Translations under genes and position numbers: made by a program | Shown here: positions 38,370 through 49,974 of the stretch, piece by piece | Numbering within the stretch: the stretch's first letter is position 1 | Layout: each line of letters begins with the position of its first letter | Assembly (NCBI GenBank): GCA_023101725.1 | Contig: JALJCO010007095.1 | Location: forward strand, 62,001 to 126,000 | DNA: 64,000 nucleotides | Direction: 5' to 3' | Source: Atherinomorus stipes | Lineage: Eukaryota; Chordata; Actinopteri; Atheriniformes; Atherinidae | The notes under the pieces: model-generated | The model's database searches: none | Told to the model about the DNA's origin: nothing | What the model saw: only the letters and a program-made list of their open reading frames with translations

Positions 38370-38854
38370 CACAATTTTGAAAAACTACTCATCAAATAGT
38401 TTCTTGGTGAAACCAAATTCAATTTAGATAAATGTAAAATTGTTTGATGTTGTGGAGGAGGAAAAGCACATTTATGTGCTCACGTTTCTTTGTCCCAATG
38501 AGGAGACAGGCTTCTGCATTTAAAACAAGCTGCAGACGATGAAGCTCTGACTGCTTGATTCCCATATACAGAGAGTTAACAATAGTTGAAGAGAGCAATA
38601 AAAAAACATGCATGACTTTTTCAAGGCCTTTGGTTATGATTTAACTTTGGCAATAGGTTGTAGTGGGAAGAACATTGATTATCAAACAGACCTGTCAAGT
38701 CTAAAAGCACCGTCTATGGCCCAAGGCTGGCAAGGACGATCAGGGCGACCAAACAGGACAACCTCAGTTTTGTTCTCATTTCATCTTAAGTCCATCTAAG
38801 CTTGAATGTCGCTCACACAATCTAACACGGTGCCAAAAGAATTTATTGAGGTGA
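38370..38854 (-). pseudogene. L2/CR1-like LINE reverse transcriptase relic, downstream half
   Basis: Minus-strand translation shows scattered but ordered LINE blocks: a segment like CVSDIQAWMDL then NENKTEVVLFG (38710-38830), and SLYMGIKQSELHRLQLVLNA followed by ACLLIGTKKREHI (38470-38590), matching the region after the catalytic site in L2/CR1 elements. It is interrupted by frameshifts and by the hAT at 38863-39809, which separates it from its upstream half at 39818-40195. Confidence 0.75.
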
Positions 38855-38862
38855 CTTTTAGT

Positions 38863-39809
38863 CAGTGTTGTATAAAGTACCCAAAAGCCATACTTGAGTA
38901 AAAGTAAAAGTACCTTACTGGAAAATTACTTGAGTAAAAGTGAAAGTCGCCCGCTAGAATATTACTTGAGTAAAACTAAAAAAGTAGCTAGTATTTACTG
39001 TACTTAAGTATCAAAAGTAAAAAATACTGTTAGTAAAACGCAATCAGAACTTTGAGTTTTACAATTTCTTTATTCCTGTTTAATTCAGTTTTTAAATTTT
39101 GTTTAATTTGCAAAGTGTAAAGGAACTTCAATACCTCCTCACATAAACGCAACCATAAAGAAAAATACACACAAACATATCCGTACAGACCTGCATGCAT
39201 GCCTACCAACATTCATACCCATGTGCATTTAATATAAAATCATTCCTAATAAACTCTTAGAGCTTGGAGATAATGCAAACAAACAAAAAACTTGATTGGT
39301 TGAACTTTAACATGACAGCAATGCGACAGCACATAAACTGTCCATCTAGTCATTACTGAACCCTGAAAAACTTTTTGTTCAACCTCAAAAGAAGTTGTTT
39401 CTCAAAATGGTGAGAACTCAGTCTCGCTCTTCTTGGGTTAAAGACCAGACAGCGATGCTAAACAGTCTTTCGCATGCTGCTGAGGCAGGTAATGGCATGT
39501 TTACAGTAGCTTCAGAGACAGCTTGTATAAGGCTGCAACTAGTGGCTACTAGTCCCACTACAAACAAAACAAATATTGTCCATTGGCTATTGCGTTACTT
39601 ATTTTGTAGCAAGTAACTAAGATGCTCAGGTAAATGTAATGAAGTAAAAGTATTCATTTTTTCTGAAAATGTAGTGAAGTAAAAGTAAAAGTCATCAGAA
39701 ATAGAAGTAGTAAAGTACAAATATAAAAAAATACTACTTAAGTAAAGTAAAGTATTTTTACTTTGTTGTATAGTAACGAAGTATTTTTCTTCGTAACTAT
39801 ACAACACTG
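38863..39809. mobile_element. hAT element inserted in the LINE relic
   Basis: Ends CAGTGTTGTATA... / ...TATACAACACTG. Flanked by CTTTTAGT (38855-38862) and CCTTTAGT (39810-39817), 7 of 8 identical. Both terminal regions are made of acttgagtaaaagtaaaagt-type repeats. 947 bp, no transposase. Known style of fish non-autonomous hAT. Confidence 0.88.
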
Positions 39810-39817
39810 CCTTTAGT

Positions 39818-40195
39818 GGCAAATAGACCTGGACATAATCAGCACAGGAATGAAAGAAAATATCATGCTTCCTGAATATCAACCCCAGGGGTTGCATATA
39901 GAGAGAGAACAGCAGTGGACTTAAAACCGACCCCTGGGGAACCCCGCAGGTCAGGGGGCCACTGAATAGGAAAATTCTGAACCACCTTAGAGCAGTGCCT
40001 TTTAAGCTGACACAGTGCTCCAGGAGAAACAAAAGAATTTTGTGGCCCTCTTGAATGTCACTGACAAGTCCAGGAGAAGTAAAATGGCATATATGAAATG
40101 AAAAATGAGAAATATCAAAACACAACACAAGATAAAGAACAAAACAGGAAATGTGATTTGCCACTGAAAAATGGTGAAAAAGAGTGTTTGACACA
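39818..40195 (-). pseudogene. L2/CR1-like LINE reverse transcriptase relic, upstream half
   Basis: Minus-strand frame with LLEHCVSLKGTALRWFRIF then CGVPQGSVLSPLLFSLYM (about 39895-39955) and CADYVQVYLPLKA (about 39815-39850). GVPQGSVL.PLLF is the RT fingers/palm block and CADY is a mutated YADD catalytic motif in which the second Asp is Tyr. It continues into the 38370-38854 relic once the hAT is removed. Confidence 0.82.
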
Positions 40196-40537
40196 ATGTG
40201 TAATATTCACAACTCTAATGGGTGAGTTTCCTTAACAAGGTTAAGGTTTGTTCTGAAATGCTGCACTAATTAAAATGCTCTGCTGAAGTGTTTGAATTTA
40301 GTTGTCACTCAAAATCAGTCAGTATTTAAGTGTAACTGTTTTTTTTTTTAACATGTTTACCTCTTACAGTATAATGAATTAGTAGACTACAATCAGACAG
40401 CTAAATATGCCCCCAAAATGCACATTTAGCTGATATGTGTGGATATAGATAATATTATTCACATTTAAACACATAAATGAACTCATGCTGAAACAGCAGC
40501 AGTTTTAGACTAAACCTAAAACAAACCATAAACTTAA

Positions 40538-41066
40538 AGGTAGAGTCTGAAGTCCCTCCAGCGTTTCTGTTTGCAAACAACAGTATTCAAACTGAACGCC
40601 CCCCCCCCCCCTCAGGCTAATGGCCGCCTCGTTCTTCAGCCTATTCAGCTTCAAGCCTCTCCTTCAGAGCTCAGAAGCGGGTAAAAGCCAAACTAATATT
40701 AACCCTGGTTTTCCAACTTGCATCATCTAAAGCTCTTACCTTTTCTTCGGTGCATCCGCCATTTTTCTTTCTTTCTTTGTTTTTTCCTTCGACAGTTCAA
40801 GTGTCTGCTCCAATCATGAGCTTATTCCCACACAGCGTCATGTCCTAAGCTCTGTCATTGGCTGGCGATATAAACAGAAATCTCCACCCAGAAACGTCCC
40901 GACCACAACAAAACAAAGCTAAAGAGCGATTTACAGGCAGGGGGAGAGAGAGTTGCACTCAAAGGCACCACTGCACACGAGTAGAGGCCCAAAGGCGCGG
41001 TTTGAGACGGATTTCACTTGCACAAGTCTAACATTTATTTTCAGGTTCATTCTTCGGACTCTACCT
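40538..41066. mobile_element. TTAA-flanked DNA transposon, non-autonomous
   Basis: Ends AGGTAGAGTCTGAAG / CTTCGGACTCTACCT, an inverted pair with one mismatch, flanked by TTAA at 40534-40537 and 41067-41070. The 529-bp interior includes a C13 run (40599-40611) and no coding sequence. piggyBac or Kolobok-like target choice. Confidence 0.88.
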
Positions 41067-41070
41067 TTAA

Positions 41071-44064
41071 CCTGAAGCCTATCGGTAGCTTTGTACCAAT
41101 GGGAATTAAGTCTGTAGTTGACTTTTTCTCTTTTTTTAGTGGAGGAGGGTTTAGCTAACACTAGGGCGACGCAGTGGCTCCAAGGAGGGGCTAGTTTAAA
41201 TACACTCACAGTGAGTGTGACCTTCTCTGTGGTTAAAAAAAAGAAGTCTTTCCTACATCATATCTTTATATAGAAAATGGCTGTTTACAGCCATACTGAT
41301 GTTAAATCCCCGTATTAAATGCAAGACTGCTTCTCAGCTTTCCAGTCAGTGGAGCAGGACTCCACTATGATCCACTGCTTTGGTAGACAAGCCTGCTCAG
41401 TAGAGGATACAGTTTCCTTCGCTGCACAAGGCAAGTTCAGACAAGAGCTTGAGAGAGAAATGGATTTGTGAAATCCAACCTGGCTTCTAGTTTTGCAGCC
41501 TTCTCTTTGAGCTCTGTACGTCAGGCCGCTGCTGTGTGTGATAAGTGTGTGCATGTGCAGTGGGTTTGGATGTCTTACACCCTCTGGGTAAGAGCTCAAA
41601 CATGTTCTGGAGCAGTGAGATATATTTCATGTCACCAGAATGATAACATAATAAGATACTGTCAGAGATCATATATTGTGGTTGTGATATAGAAAAACTG
41701 CTGACTGATTTTAAACTATTGAATAAAAAGGCAAAATGATGAAAAAATGGCAAATAAAGCTTGGGAAAAAGAGTGCTGGGTTAATAGCTGACAGAACTGT
41801 AATTGCTTTGCTGGTTAAAGTACAGTTTTAACCCCTAGTTGTCTTTTCTTCACATGTCTGTGTCCTAATAATCAGAGGAATGCTGCCCTTCTGCTGCCAC
41901 CACTTGTTACAAGAATTCCTGAGTGGTGGAAATGAATCCTATTATTTGCTCCTTCAAAGAGACGCCTGCGTGTTGTGTCATGCTCTGATTTATGTGTTTA
42001 TTCCTTAAATCTTTGGTGATGTATAGCTTCAAACATTAAAGAAACGCCCTGAGGCAAAGTCTGGAGTGAAGGCTTTTAGAGAGTGCTTACTCACTTGCAC
42101 TCTTCACAGGTATAGTTTCACCACACACGGTGACACCAGCTTATCCTTGGAGGATTTTTCTAACTGTGCATCTTAGCCGTATCCGAGTTAAAATCTGCAG
42201 AACATCACCAGGTAGAAAACTCTTGGAAAATCGGAGTGATTATCACATTGTTTTATAGTGAGCCACAGGCTACTCTGAGACAAACAAACAATAGCTGTTG
42301 AGCCCAGCAATTAGTGGTTTTGTCTTGTAACTGGTCGTCAGGGGAGCAGTGGAAATGCTTCCTATTTCACAAGAATGATACCAAAACACTCTTGCATGAG
42401 AGCAGATAAACTTCTGCAAAACCAACTGTATCACATTACAGTGACTGAGTTCAGATGAAGTAATAAGAATCAAGGAGACATTTCAAAGGCAAAGCTGTTT
42501 CTTTTGCAGCTCTCTGAACTTCAGATATAATTTAGGCTGCTTCAAGGCATCTTGATAGTCAAGTGGTGTTTCCAGGAGCTTTTCACTTGTGACTGAAAGC
42601 AGCTCTTTTGCTTTCTGACCTGACCCAGTTAATCAAACACGGGTTTATTTAGACACCAAATAGCAGCCCGTCGGTCCAAATGCGGCACCATCGATCTCAT
42701 GCTTTGCTATATTTTTACTGTCATTTAAGCCTTTGCAGCCGCTCTCCTTGGGGACAAACAACTTGTGAGTACTTTTGTACACAACCAAAGAACTAGACCT
42801 ACCAGGCTCTTTGAATAACTCTTGTGGAGGAAATGGGCGTTAAAGAAGCCATTGTGATTATTTTGGTCTTAATGCAGCTCTTGTGTGCTTTCAACCTACT
42901 GATACAGTTTCATTTAAGTCTGTGTAACCATTTCATTTTTGGTTTCTACAGGGAAAAGTGTCAGAAAGGGGCATTGTGCATGTGGCCAAATTTTGAAAGT
43001 AGGGGGGAATAAAGCAAAGCTGTGTTTGTGTTAATATGGATGTTGAAGCACTTTAAGGGTTTGACTGGAGTTTCTTTGCGCTTTAAGTAGAATCCTTCAG
43101 GTCATGGTGGAGGTTTATATGAAGTTTTTTTTTTTTTAGCAAAGTGGCTCATGGGTTTTTGTTTGTCTCGTAAAGTACAAAGCACTCTAAGATGTGTGTG
43201 TGACAGCTTTTTTTTTTTAACACAGAAAAGTTATGTTTATGCTGTGAAAACCTTTAAACTGCAAAATCAATTAACATTCATCACTGCTAAGTGGAAACCC
43301 TGAGGTTTTTACAGTTTTATTGTGTTTGTCATTAATAAAACATGTAATAGACATGTTAGTAGGCCTACATATGTCCAAAATGTAGAAACGTCACATTTTT
43401 AGGCTAAGGCTTGTGAGACAGTAGGTTGGTTTTTGCATTGAAAACCATCCATTTGACACAATATAATCCAACCATGAATATTAAAATGTTCAAACCTTAA
43501 CCACCTATATTTCCTAAAACCTTAAACCAAGAGTATCAAACTCTATCCTGCAGGTTTTAGATTCTCCCCTTACTTTAACACACCTGACTGAAGTTAACGG
43601 TTTGGTCTGTGAGTGTGCTACCATCCTCCACCCATCCTCCTCCTTACAAGTGACTAAATCAATAGTGTGCAAGGTGTGTATGATGTAATGAAGGAAGATG
43701 TCACAGGTGAACTGTGACAAGTGAAAAGAGTGTAGGCATGCTTACATTCTGCATTTCAAGAAACACAAAAATAGTAAGATTACTACATTTTCAAGGCTCC
43801 AAAATGCTACATGTCTAGATTTTCCTGTGCAAATGGTATAATGCTTGTGTATGTGTGACAAAAACCATCACGAATGTGATATTGTACATCTATTGCATGT
43901 TCAAAGACACTCATGAGGAGGTAGACAATGGTGTTAGACTACAAGCTGTCACAAAATAACCAAGTTTTGACTGCTGGTTGGGGTTAGACATAATGAATAC
44001 TGTTAGGTTTTGATATAAAAAAGATATATTGTTTGAGTAAGGAATAGAATTGTATTGTTAGGCT
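41071..44064 (-). other. intron 1 segment without recognised elements
   Basis: AT-rich with T-runs near 43127 and 43209. No credible genes and no paired termini. Confidence 0.5.
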
Positions 44065-44068
44065 TTAA

Positions 44069-44458
44069 AGATGCACTACAGAGCTGTGGCAGACTTTCTC
44101 AGGAATGTGCCCCTGTTCAACGGCTAATTCAGCATCCATCTTGCACCCTACCTGTATTGTGAGGTCTCTCCAGATGGTAAAAGTCAGTCTAATTTTGAGT
44201 CTTGTCTTATCTCTTACACCCTCTTCCTCTCTTTCTTTTCTGCTCTTCCCTCAATAATGTCCTCTTACATTTCTTTGCTGAATAAGCCACTGTGAATGTT
44301 CAAAACTGCCAGAATGTTAATAGCAAAAAGTTGTTAAATGTGGTGTCGCGGAACGCTGGTGGACAGAGATGGCGTTAAATGTACACAATAAATGTCACTG
44401 TTGTTAAATAAGTCAGGAATGTGAATTTTTAAGGTCTGAAAGTTTTATAATGTGACTT
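44069..44458 (+). mobile_element. TTAA-type element, decayed copy
   Basis: Follows TTAA at 44065-44068. It shares its order of blocks with 44631-45549 in the same orientation: agcatccatcttg, ccctcttcctctctttcttttc, tttctttgctgaat and tttttaaggtctgaaag. The right terminus is decayed. Confidence 0.7.
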
Positions 44459-44630
44459 TGATAAGTACATGATTATAGGTTCACATCCTGCACCATTAAT
44501 GCTTCCCCAAACAAAATGCAAAAAAACAAAACAAAAAAAACCTATTTTAATTTCTGGAATGAGATCTGTTCTGCAAGCAGGAAACACCAAGAGCAAACCA
44601 GTCTTTACAAAAATAAGTGAAATTGCTTAA

Positions 44631-45549
44631 AGACACACAACAGAACTTTTAGCAGTTTTCTCAGTGACACAGCTTGTACAGGCGCCCTATCGGCGGCTAA
44701 ACTAGCATCCATCTTGTATCATACCTGCACCGTGATTAACTCCAGCCAGTAAAAGACAGTCTTATCTTGGCTCATGTTCTGTCCCTTCCCTCTTTCTTTT
44801 CCTCTCTTCCTCCAGTAATGCTTCCTTGCGTTTCTTTACTGAATCTGACATGATCCGTGGTCAAAAACCCGCAGTGTTTATATCTGGTTCATATCCGTTT
44901 GCTAGTAAGTGATGCAGTGCTGCAACCAATAGTCGGCTGCAACGTCACAGTGACGTCCTCTGATGGGAATCTTAAAGGAACTTTAAAAAAACCAAACAAA
45001 CCTGCATGTCCATTATTTTTTAATACTAATAGGTGATGAAGCGCTAAATGCCAAAAATAACGTTTCCACCACGTCTCTCTCCGTTGCCTTGAACAGGCTG
45101 TGTGCTGCAAAATGCGCTGCCCTGCGGACGTGACGTCAAATGACACTACATCCGCAGTTTTGATACAGGAAGAAGCCGGCTGCGTTAAATTCAAACACTG
45201 TAAGCGATAGTTATGGATTATTCTGCCATCAGCAAACGATCCGGATCAACTGAAAGACACTAAAAAGTGTAACTACGAAGAAAAAGCGTAGTAAACAACA
45301 TTATAGCTTCAGTTTGTGCATGCTCCCGTGACGGCTTGGCTCGTGGCTGCAGTTACCTGAAGCGCCAGTCGTGGCAGTTGCGAGTTTCGTTTCTTAATCT
45401 TGCCTCTAGTCCCTTTAAGTACTGCTGTCTCTGAGCCCTGGACGCCTCTTGGCAGTGACGGCTTGAAAATGCGCATAATGAATGTTAGTGTGCCATAAAA
45501 AGGAGTCAGAAACGCACATTTTTAAGGTCTAAAGTTACGTTGTGTGTCT
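44631..45549 (+). mobile_element. TTAA-flanked element carrying a nested MITE
   Basis: Ends AGACACACAAC / GTTGTGTGTCT, flanked by TTAA at 44627-44630 and 45550-45553. The body matches the 44069-44458 copy on both sides of a second TTAA element inserted at 44976-45414. Confidence 0.85.
44976..45414 (-). mobile_element. TTAA-type MITE, copy 2, inverted and nested
   Basis: Reverse-complement relative of 37298-37772, highly similar throughout (shared gtgacgtcaaatgac, aaacactgtaagcgatag, tgtgcatgctcccgtgacgg). TTAA on both sides (44972-44975, 45415-45418). Retains the TGACGTCA palindrome at 45131-45138. Its plus-strand left terminus is shortened. Confidence 0.87.
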
Positions 45550-45553
45550 TTAA

Positions 45554-46720
45554 AAGTTTTCACATTATTGAAAAGACTGTGGTAGCACCCAACAGACCAG
45601 CAGAAATCAAACACCTAAAAAATATAAATGTTCATAATGTTCAGTAAAGTCTGTGGAGCTTTGCAAAAGCTAAAGACAAAATGATCTAAGCTTATTGCTA
45701 ATTCATACAATCTGAAGTGAAGTCACTGAGGGCATGAGTGAAAAGGAGAGGCAGAAAAATGGAGGAAGAGAAAAGAAGAAGAGAAGAGGAAGCAGGATAA
45801 AAGTAGCTCCCTTTAGTCATAATTCAGCACAGCAGCAGAAGCATGACAAGCAAGACTAACCAAGCCTTGCCCGGCCTATTGTCTCCATGAGCTGACAGCG
45901 AGTACATCTCACACATTCCCTTTTATAACAGTAGCTAGAGGTCAATGCCACAGAAGTTACTCTTGCTGTGCCTGATAATTGCTTTTTCAGCACTATCGAT
46001 ATCCTTAAATTTTAAATTATATACTGTTCATTTTTAGAACCTCATACTTTTCTATGGCCACAACCAATGTATTTTCACAAAAAATACAGTTTTTTCCTAT
46101 CATATACAGCCTCAGTGATCAAGTAGACTAAAATGTTTGCAGTCAGACATTATTGAGTAAGAACATTGGCAAACAACTGAGGAACAGCTGCAATGTAACT
46201 CAAGTACTTGCAATCCAAATCTGAAAGTGCCTGCGTGTGCCTGAGACATGGTCACATTGTCATTGCAGTTTACATTATGGATAAAATTTATTCAGCTATA
46301 GGTCAATAACAAATAAAAGAAGCATTGCTGAGGAAGAGTTCTTACTCTTCTTCAACATTGCAGAGTTTAAGTACAGACAGTGCAGCTCATTGTTTCTTAA
46401 TTAAACGGTTAAAAACAGACAACAAGAAAAAATCCTCAATGTTCATGCATTTTTTAATTTGCAGCATTAAAGTTTTGAGCCACACTTCAGACCAGGGTGC
46501 GCTGACAGTCGTGGCTGGTTGTGCTACAGATGTACGCTGTACGATACGGCACCCTGCAAACGAATGTTTGCAGTGAGCACACAAACCCATCAAATATGTG
46601 AAATCATCATAACTTCTTCCTGGTTCATCTAAAAGAAGAGCACCATGCAAGCAATTTTCCACTGTTGTGTCAGACTTGTTCCCTTCACTTCAGCAGCAAA
46701 ACATTCTGGCAAACATTAGG
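45554..46720 (-). other. intron 1 segment without recognised elements
   Basis: No credible coding sequence and no paired termini seen. Confidence 0.5.
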
Positions 46721-46728
46721 TTTTTGAC

Positions 46729-47894
46729 AAGGGATGTATACCGTTATGATTTTATCGATACCAATACCAATATTGATACTCTTATTGATACCAGTATTTA
46801 TTGATACTCTTATTGATACTAAAGACATTACAAGATGTTGAAAGATTCAAAATTTTTTCCTATAAGAGGGAGCAGAACAGAAACTATTCTTACAATTAAA
46901 CGCATCTTAGAACAGAAGATCATAGAAAAATCCCCCCATACATAAACAGAACAGTGTGATGGAGGCACTTTTCCTGCAGCATTTGGGCCGAACAGTTTTT
47001 GTCACGAAAAAGCAACATATTTACTTTCTCATGCTGCAGCTGAGACATCTCTGGATTTTGTGTTTCCAATGATCAAGAACACATGTACTTACTGTACATG
47101 TACAGTTGCATTGTTTACATTGACTATTTAATTGTCCATCAGGACCACTGGTGTTTGAAAAAGGGTGTTTTCCTTCCCACTGTCGCCACCCCTCCGTGCT
47201 TGCTCAGGATGGGGGATTGGACCGGGTCAAGTCAAGATTCGATCCAATCTGTTGGTTTCCTTAACTAGGCTATTATGAATCTGACCTGAATTTTTCTGTC
47301 TGTTTAAGCGCCCTGAGGTGACATTGTCATGAATGGACGCTATACAAATAAAGTTGAAAGTTGAGTTGAACCACTGCACTGTTACACTGTCAAACTTTAC
47401 TGTTACATGCTACAGTTACATTGTTTACATTGTCATTGCACTGTAATATTTGCACTACTTCCTACATTGGGATTGCAATACCGTTCACATTGTCTACTGT
47501 CAATTTGTAAATTTGTAATCTTCTTTGGTATGTAAAATTAGGTTTTGTGTTTAGATTTCTAGGCTATCCGAGCAGATTCCTATATTTTTTACATTTTTAT
47601 TTTATAGTATATTATATTCTATTATATGCACCATGGATTAGAGAGAACTGTAATTTCATCTGTGTTGTATAGCTAACATGTGGCACATTTGACAATAACT
47701 TTGACTTTGACTTAAAACGGTGCTGAAGAGGCCTGAACACTAATGTAGGTGAAGGACAGCGGTTGATGATGCAACGGTTATGTTCAAAAAGTATCGATAA
47801 CATTGTATCAGTTGTCCAGAATCTTAACGGTATTGTTAAGATTAGGAACCGGTACCAAACGATACTGGTGCTCGGTATACTGTATACATCCCTA
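46729..47894 (+). mobile_element. hAT element split by LINE-like insertion
   Basis: Starts AAGGGATGTATACCG (first T mutated) and ends GTATACATCCCTA. Flanked by TTTTTGAC (46721-46728) and GTTTTGAC (47895-47902), 7 of 8 identical. Ends and subterminal gatacc/ggtacc blocks match the 408-bp copy at 34160-34567. The extra length is largely foreign sequence at about 47070-47710. Confidence 0.82.
47070..47710 (+). mobile_element. LINE/SINE-type fragments inserted in the hAT
   Basis: One part has the widespread fish tail phrase ttaagcgccctgaggtgac...cgctatacaaataaagttgaa (47307-47360), preceded by ttcccactgtcgccacccctccgtgcttgctcagg. A second part ends aacatgtggcacatttgacaataactttgactttgac (47675-47712), a LINE-type A-rich/TTTGAC tail. 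Both are 3'-end-like. Exact junctions are not resolved. Confidence 0.5.
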
Positions 47895-48687
47895 GTTTTG
47901 ACAGTCTGTGACTTTTCAACCACCGAGCTCAGAGATTTAAACACACTCCAAAATGGTAGCACAGAGAAATAGTAGGTAGCAGATTCTCCACTAATGATGA
48001 AACTAACGATTCAGAAAGAAAATAGGCCACTTGAAATAAATTTGCATATAGCACCAACAAGAATTAAGCACTTGAACACTCAACACGAGACTCAGAATAA
48101 TTTCCATCTCTAATCCAAAGAGCTAATTAGAACAGAAAATATAAGTAGTCCACATTCTGCAACCTTCATCTGCGCCTATGAATAAACACACTGATGCCTG
48201 CTGGCCAACTTTTCCATGAATCTGTGTGCTCTGATTGGCTGGTTTGTTGCAGAGAGTCATCTGGCCATGTAGCTCCTGGCTGAGTTCTTCAAAGGAAACG
48301 TCACGTTACCAGCAGTGAATATCAGTCAAAACTGGGTCAGTGGATGCATTAACATACATTACCCACCAAATGATGCAATATCTGGGCATATCCTCCTCCT
48401 CAACTGCCCATTTCAGATCTGGGGAGCTGCTGCAGAGACCTTTGTATGGACCTTAAACATGAATGCATAAATTGGTTGTTGTGCTTAAACTGTCTTTAGA
48501 GCAGTTAACAACATAAAACATAGCAGAGCACTTGTAGATCTCTGATCGTTTGACTGCTGTGCTGTGTGCAGTGATGTGGGGAGGGCTTGTGAATTTGTGA
48601 GGAGGAATTCTGACTGAAGAAAAAATATGAAACTGACTAAAAGTGACAAACCGGCATTTTACCACTGTTGTGTGTGTGTGTGTGTGT

Positions 48688-48960
48688 TTTTTTTTTTCAC
48701 CTTTATTTAACCAGGAGGTCCCATTAAGATTATAAATCTCCTTTACAAGAGAGACCTGGCCAAGGTAACAGCAAATCAGAATAAAAAATATGCAGTTAAG
48801 CAATACGAACGACTAAAAACAGAAACAAAACTAAAAAAAGTTTACACACTAATAAGACAACTCTCAAAACAAAATGCATCCCATAATAAAAACAAGAACA
48901 ACCAATAAGACATAAAACCACTCAGGACAAACGAGCACACGTCTCCTTCTCCACATTCTG
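48688..48960 (-). mobile_element. LINE 3'-end fragment next to (TG)n
   Basis: Reverse-complement of the common fish phrase ending ctcctggttaaataaaggtg, with the poly-T (48688-48698) corresponding to its A-rich tail, next to a (TG)n tract at 48670-48687. Contains gagagacctggccaagg. No coding portion is recognisable. Confidence 0.55.
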
Positions 48961-49763
48961 TATGATGCCCTTGAATTCATTCATCGATATCACTGTTTCT
49001 AATCTCAGGTATTTCTGCAAATTATTATGTTTTAATGGGACATAAAGGAGCAGTTTTTATCAGATTTAGATGGACAAGTCTACACTGCTTTGCCTTGCAG
49101 CTGAGAGCCAGATGATCAGATCGATGCTACCACCAAGTGATTATATTGGCTTAGATCACAGACTGTAAAAAAAAGACGCTCCCAACAGAACATCAGAACT
49201 TATCTATAGTCTGTCACTGATGTGTTTTGATTTAAAGATAGAGATTCAATGCATTCCCAAATTTAGCTGTATAGCAGCATAATACAAGGATATATTTAAA
49301 GAAAAGAAAAGACCTAAAAGTGAAACTTAACCTTTTGTCTTAGCAAAACCAAAGTATTGATGAGTCTAGTTGTATTGCCCTCTTATGGGACAATTATTAG
49401 CTAAATACAATCATTTATTCATTGGTGGAAAATCCACAAGTCCAGCTGCTCTACACTCCACAGTCAAGGCATATATTCACTACTTAAGCAAGGCAAGCGA
49501 CCACAACAAAGATGACATCAACATGATTTACAACTCACAGAGAAGACTTTGCCTTCAGGTAAGAACATTTTCAGAGTGCTATATATTCACCCAGCTGTGT
49601 TGAAGTTAAAATATTATGTTTAATCTTTGCCTTGAAAGGCCATTAAAGATACGATTTGATGCATGACTTGATGCTGCGGGGCTTCTAAGTTTGACTATGG
49701 GCCACACAGCAATTCACCCTGACTCAGAGGATCCCCTTAACCCGAATCACTGGTCAAATAGTG

Positions 49764-49958
49764 GGGAAAACACTTCGCACATCTATATGGCGTGACAGGT
49801 GCGTAGGAGAAAAACAACCAAAGTATGCAAGAAAAACTCCCGCATACTGTCCAACTTGCATGTATTTATTTGCAACGTTTTGGTGCTAGACCGAAGCACC
49901 GAAACGTTGCAAATAAATACATGCAAGTTGGACAGTATGCAGGAGTTTTTCTTGCATA
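49764..49958. mobile_element. insertion with a near-perfect palindrome and 16-bp flanking direct repeats
   Basis: The sequence CACTGGTCAAATAGTG occurs at 49748-49763 and again at 49959-49974. Between them is a segment of which 49823-49959 is a palindrome with 65-bp arms differing at two positions and a 7-nt loop. The right arm includes accgaaacgttgcaaataaa, a phrase that resembles terminal regions of Penelope-like elements (weak recollection). The long direct repeats fit retroposon-style target duplication better than a DNA transposon. Confidence 0.65.
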
Positions 49959-49974
49959 CACTGGTCAAATAGTG

